A stretch of DNA of 64,000 nucleotides from Rubripirellula tenax. Lineage in GTDB: Bacteria; Planctomycetota; Planctomycetia; Pirellulales; Pirellulaceae. Below, one piece after another: positions 63,198 to 64,000 of this stretch. The notes beneath the pieces were generated by a model. That model was not told where the DNA came from. It saw only the letters and a list, made by a program, of their open reading frames with translations, and ran no database searches. Each line of letters starts with the position of its first letter. Position 1 is the stretch's first letter. The position numbers were made by a program, and so were the translations under genes. The DNA lies in assembly GCF_007860125.1 (NCBI RefSeq), contig NZ_SJPW01000006.1:553844-617843 (forward strand). The letters are read 5' to 3'.

Positions 63198-64000
63198 TTA
63201 CGCGTGTTCATGATCGCTTCTTGGACCAGCCTGCATTGCTTGCACACCGACGAAGATCGCAGCCATCACCAGCACGCCCGCCGCGATGCGTTGCGATTGG
63301 GGAACCGAAAACGCACCGGCGATTTGACCCCAAATCGTAGATCCTCCGGCCATCGATATCGCCATAACGGTTAAATAGCAACTCATGCCTCGCGCCCGTA
63401 ACTGATTCGGGAGCGTCGCCTGGGCGTTGGAATTAAGCGTTGTCAGTGTAGTCATCCATGATGCGCCCATGACAAACATCGACGCGACAGCGCCGACCGC
63501 TTCGACGGCAAAGCTGATGCCCAGCATGCCGCCGGCGAATACGGCCGTTGAGATCGCAACGGTCCAATCAGTTCCAATGCGAACGTGCAATCGATGAAGC
63601 CCCCAAGCCGCCGCCACCGCGCCGCCACCGACGGTGGTAACCAGCAAACCGAATCCGTCGGCGTCCCAACCGAGACGCTCCCGCGCGACCAGAGGAAGCA
63701 GAGCCCACAAAGCCGAAGCGGGCAACATAAACATGGCTAGACGAACGAGAGTTTGCTTCATCACTGGTTCCCGGCGGACGTAGGCGATCCCTTCGCCGAG
63801 TGAACGACGGTAAGTCATGCCGTTGGACGACTCGGTCGTTTCACGTTGCCACCGCGAAAGTACGAACAGCACCGCGCCGAAGGAAAACGCGTTCGCCGCA
63901 AAAGCGATCCACGGTCCGGCGATGGCAATCAGGACGCCACCGATTGCGGGTCCGACCGAACGCGCCAGGTTGAAGCTGATGCTGCCCAGCGAGATGGCGC
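63198..64000 (-). CDS. MFS transporter (MFS_3/enterobactin-exporter type), 3' part
   Basis: The frame continues off the end of the window (5' end missing). The visible 267 residues start AISLGSISFNLARSVGPAIGG..AGPWIAFAANAFSF and include the cytoplasmic loop REPVMKQTLVRLAMFM. Hydrophobic helices include LPASALWALLPLVARERLG, GLLVTTVGGGAVAAAWGL, AISTAVFAGGMLGISFAV, AVASMFVMGASWMTTLT and IAAGVLVMAAIFVGVQAM. The SLGSISFNLARSVGPA..G pattern fits the MFS_3 family, which includes drug and siderophore exporters. Substrate unknown. Confidence 0.88.
   Translation of the reverse strand, partial: AISLGSISFNLARSVGPAIGGVLIAIAGPWIAFAANAFSFGAVLFVLSRWQRETTESSNGMTYRRSLGEGIAYVRREPVMKQTLVRLAMFMLPASALWALLPLVARERLGWDADGFGLLVTTVGGGAVAAAWGLHRLHVRIGTDWTVAISTAVFAGGMLGISFAVEAVGAVASMFVMGASWMTTLTTLNSNAQATLPNQLRARGMSCYLTVMAISMAGGSTIWGQIAGAFSVPQSQRIAAGVLVMAAIFVGVQAMQAGPRSDHEHA

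Noticed and set aside
1-64000. CRISPR arrays, rRNA and tRNA genes
   Set aside because: No regularly spaced repeats, no ribosomal RNA sequence and no cloverleaf with a T-loop consensus were noticed when reading the spacers; a tRNA scan was not possible.

Overview
The window looks like a chromosome segment of a marine planctomycete of the Rhodopirellula / Pirellulaceae type. This is an inference from gene content: two secreted sulfatases, a DUF1592 cytochrome-type protein followed by a DUF1552 protein and an ankyrin protein, a DUF1598 protein, large secreted proteins with an N-terminal LE.RR(L/V) motif and dockerin-like ends, a ThuA protein, PQQ-propeller and Gfo/Idh/MocA proteins, and mostly single genes with long spacers and many GTG/TTG starts. 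No rRNA, tRNA or CRISPR array was recognised.

Layout. 1-5 kb: end of a fasciclin protein, a YdeI/OmdA-type protein, a helical-repeat unknown and a glycerophosphodiesterase. 4.8-6.2 kb: a decayed patch with an IS630-type transposase remnant, a doubtful HNH gene and a hairpin element of about 106 bp. 6.3-12 kb: RIO kinase, small membrane proteins, two GNAT acetyltransferases around a DraRnl-type RNA ligase, a 50-residue zinc-ribbon protein missed by length cut-offs, and ThuA. 12-17.5 kb: a giant secreted GH10 xylanase and a class II amidotransferase broken by an in-frame TAA. 17.5-30 kb: histone H1-like protein, sulfatase, 6-phosphogluconolactonase, membrane metalloprotease-like protein, GH99-like protein, EamA transporter, oxidoreductase, leuS, PQQ lipoprotein, BON protein, beta-carbonic anhydrase. 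30-36 kb: DUF1592/DUF1552/ankyrin cluster and a second BON-like protein. 36-51 kb: beta-helix surface protein, unknown membrane protein, DUF4259, DUF1598, an FHA-GAF-sigma54 activator, a retropepsin-like protein, a beta-helix protein, a second sulfatase and a TPR protein.

51-60 kb is the accessory part. It holds an EEP nuclease followed directly by an integron attC-like palindrome, a possible transposase remnant, a glycosidase-like lipoprotein, an ankyrin protein bracketed by a 15-bp direct repeat, an ECF sigma-factor gene broken by TAA and lacking region 4, and a 793-residue reverse transcriptase. The reverse transcriptase does not look like a group II intron, retron or DGR enzyme. Its motifs and long C-terminal part resemble, from memory, the rvt class of non-mobile cellular reverse transcriptases. 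It is the best candidate for an undescribed system here. 60-64 kb: alpha/beta-hydrolase-like protein, a second EEP protein, a secreted lamin-G/GH16-like protein and the 3' part of an MFS exporter.

Functionally the window is weighted toward polysaccharide attack (GH10, GH99-like, two sulfatases, a beta-helix protein, a GH-like lipoprotein) and secreted planctomycete-specific proteins. Scattered core genes are leuS, pgl, RIO kinase and carbonic anhydrase.
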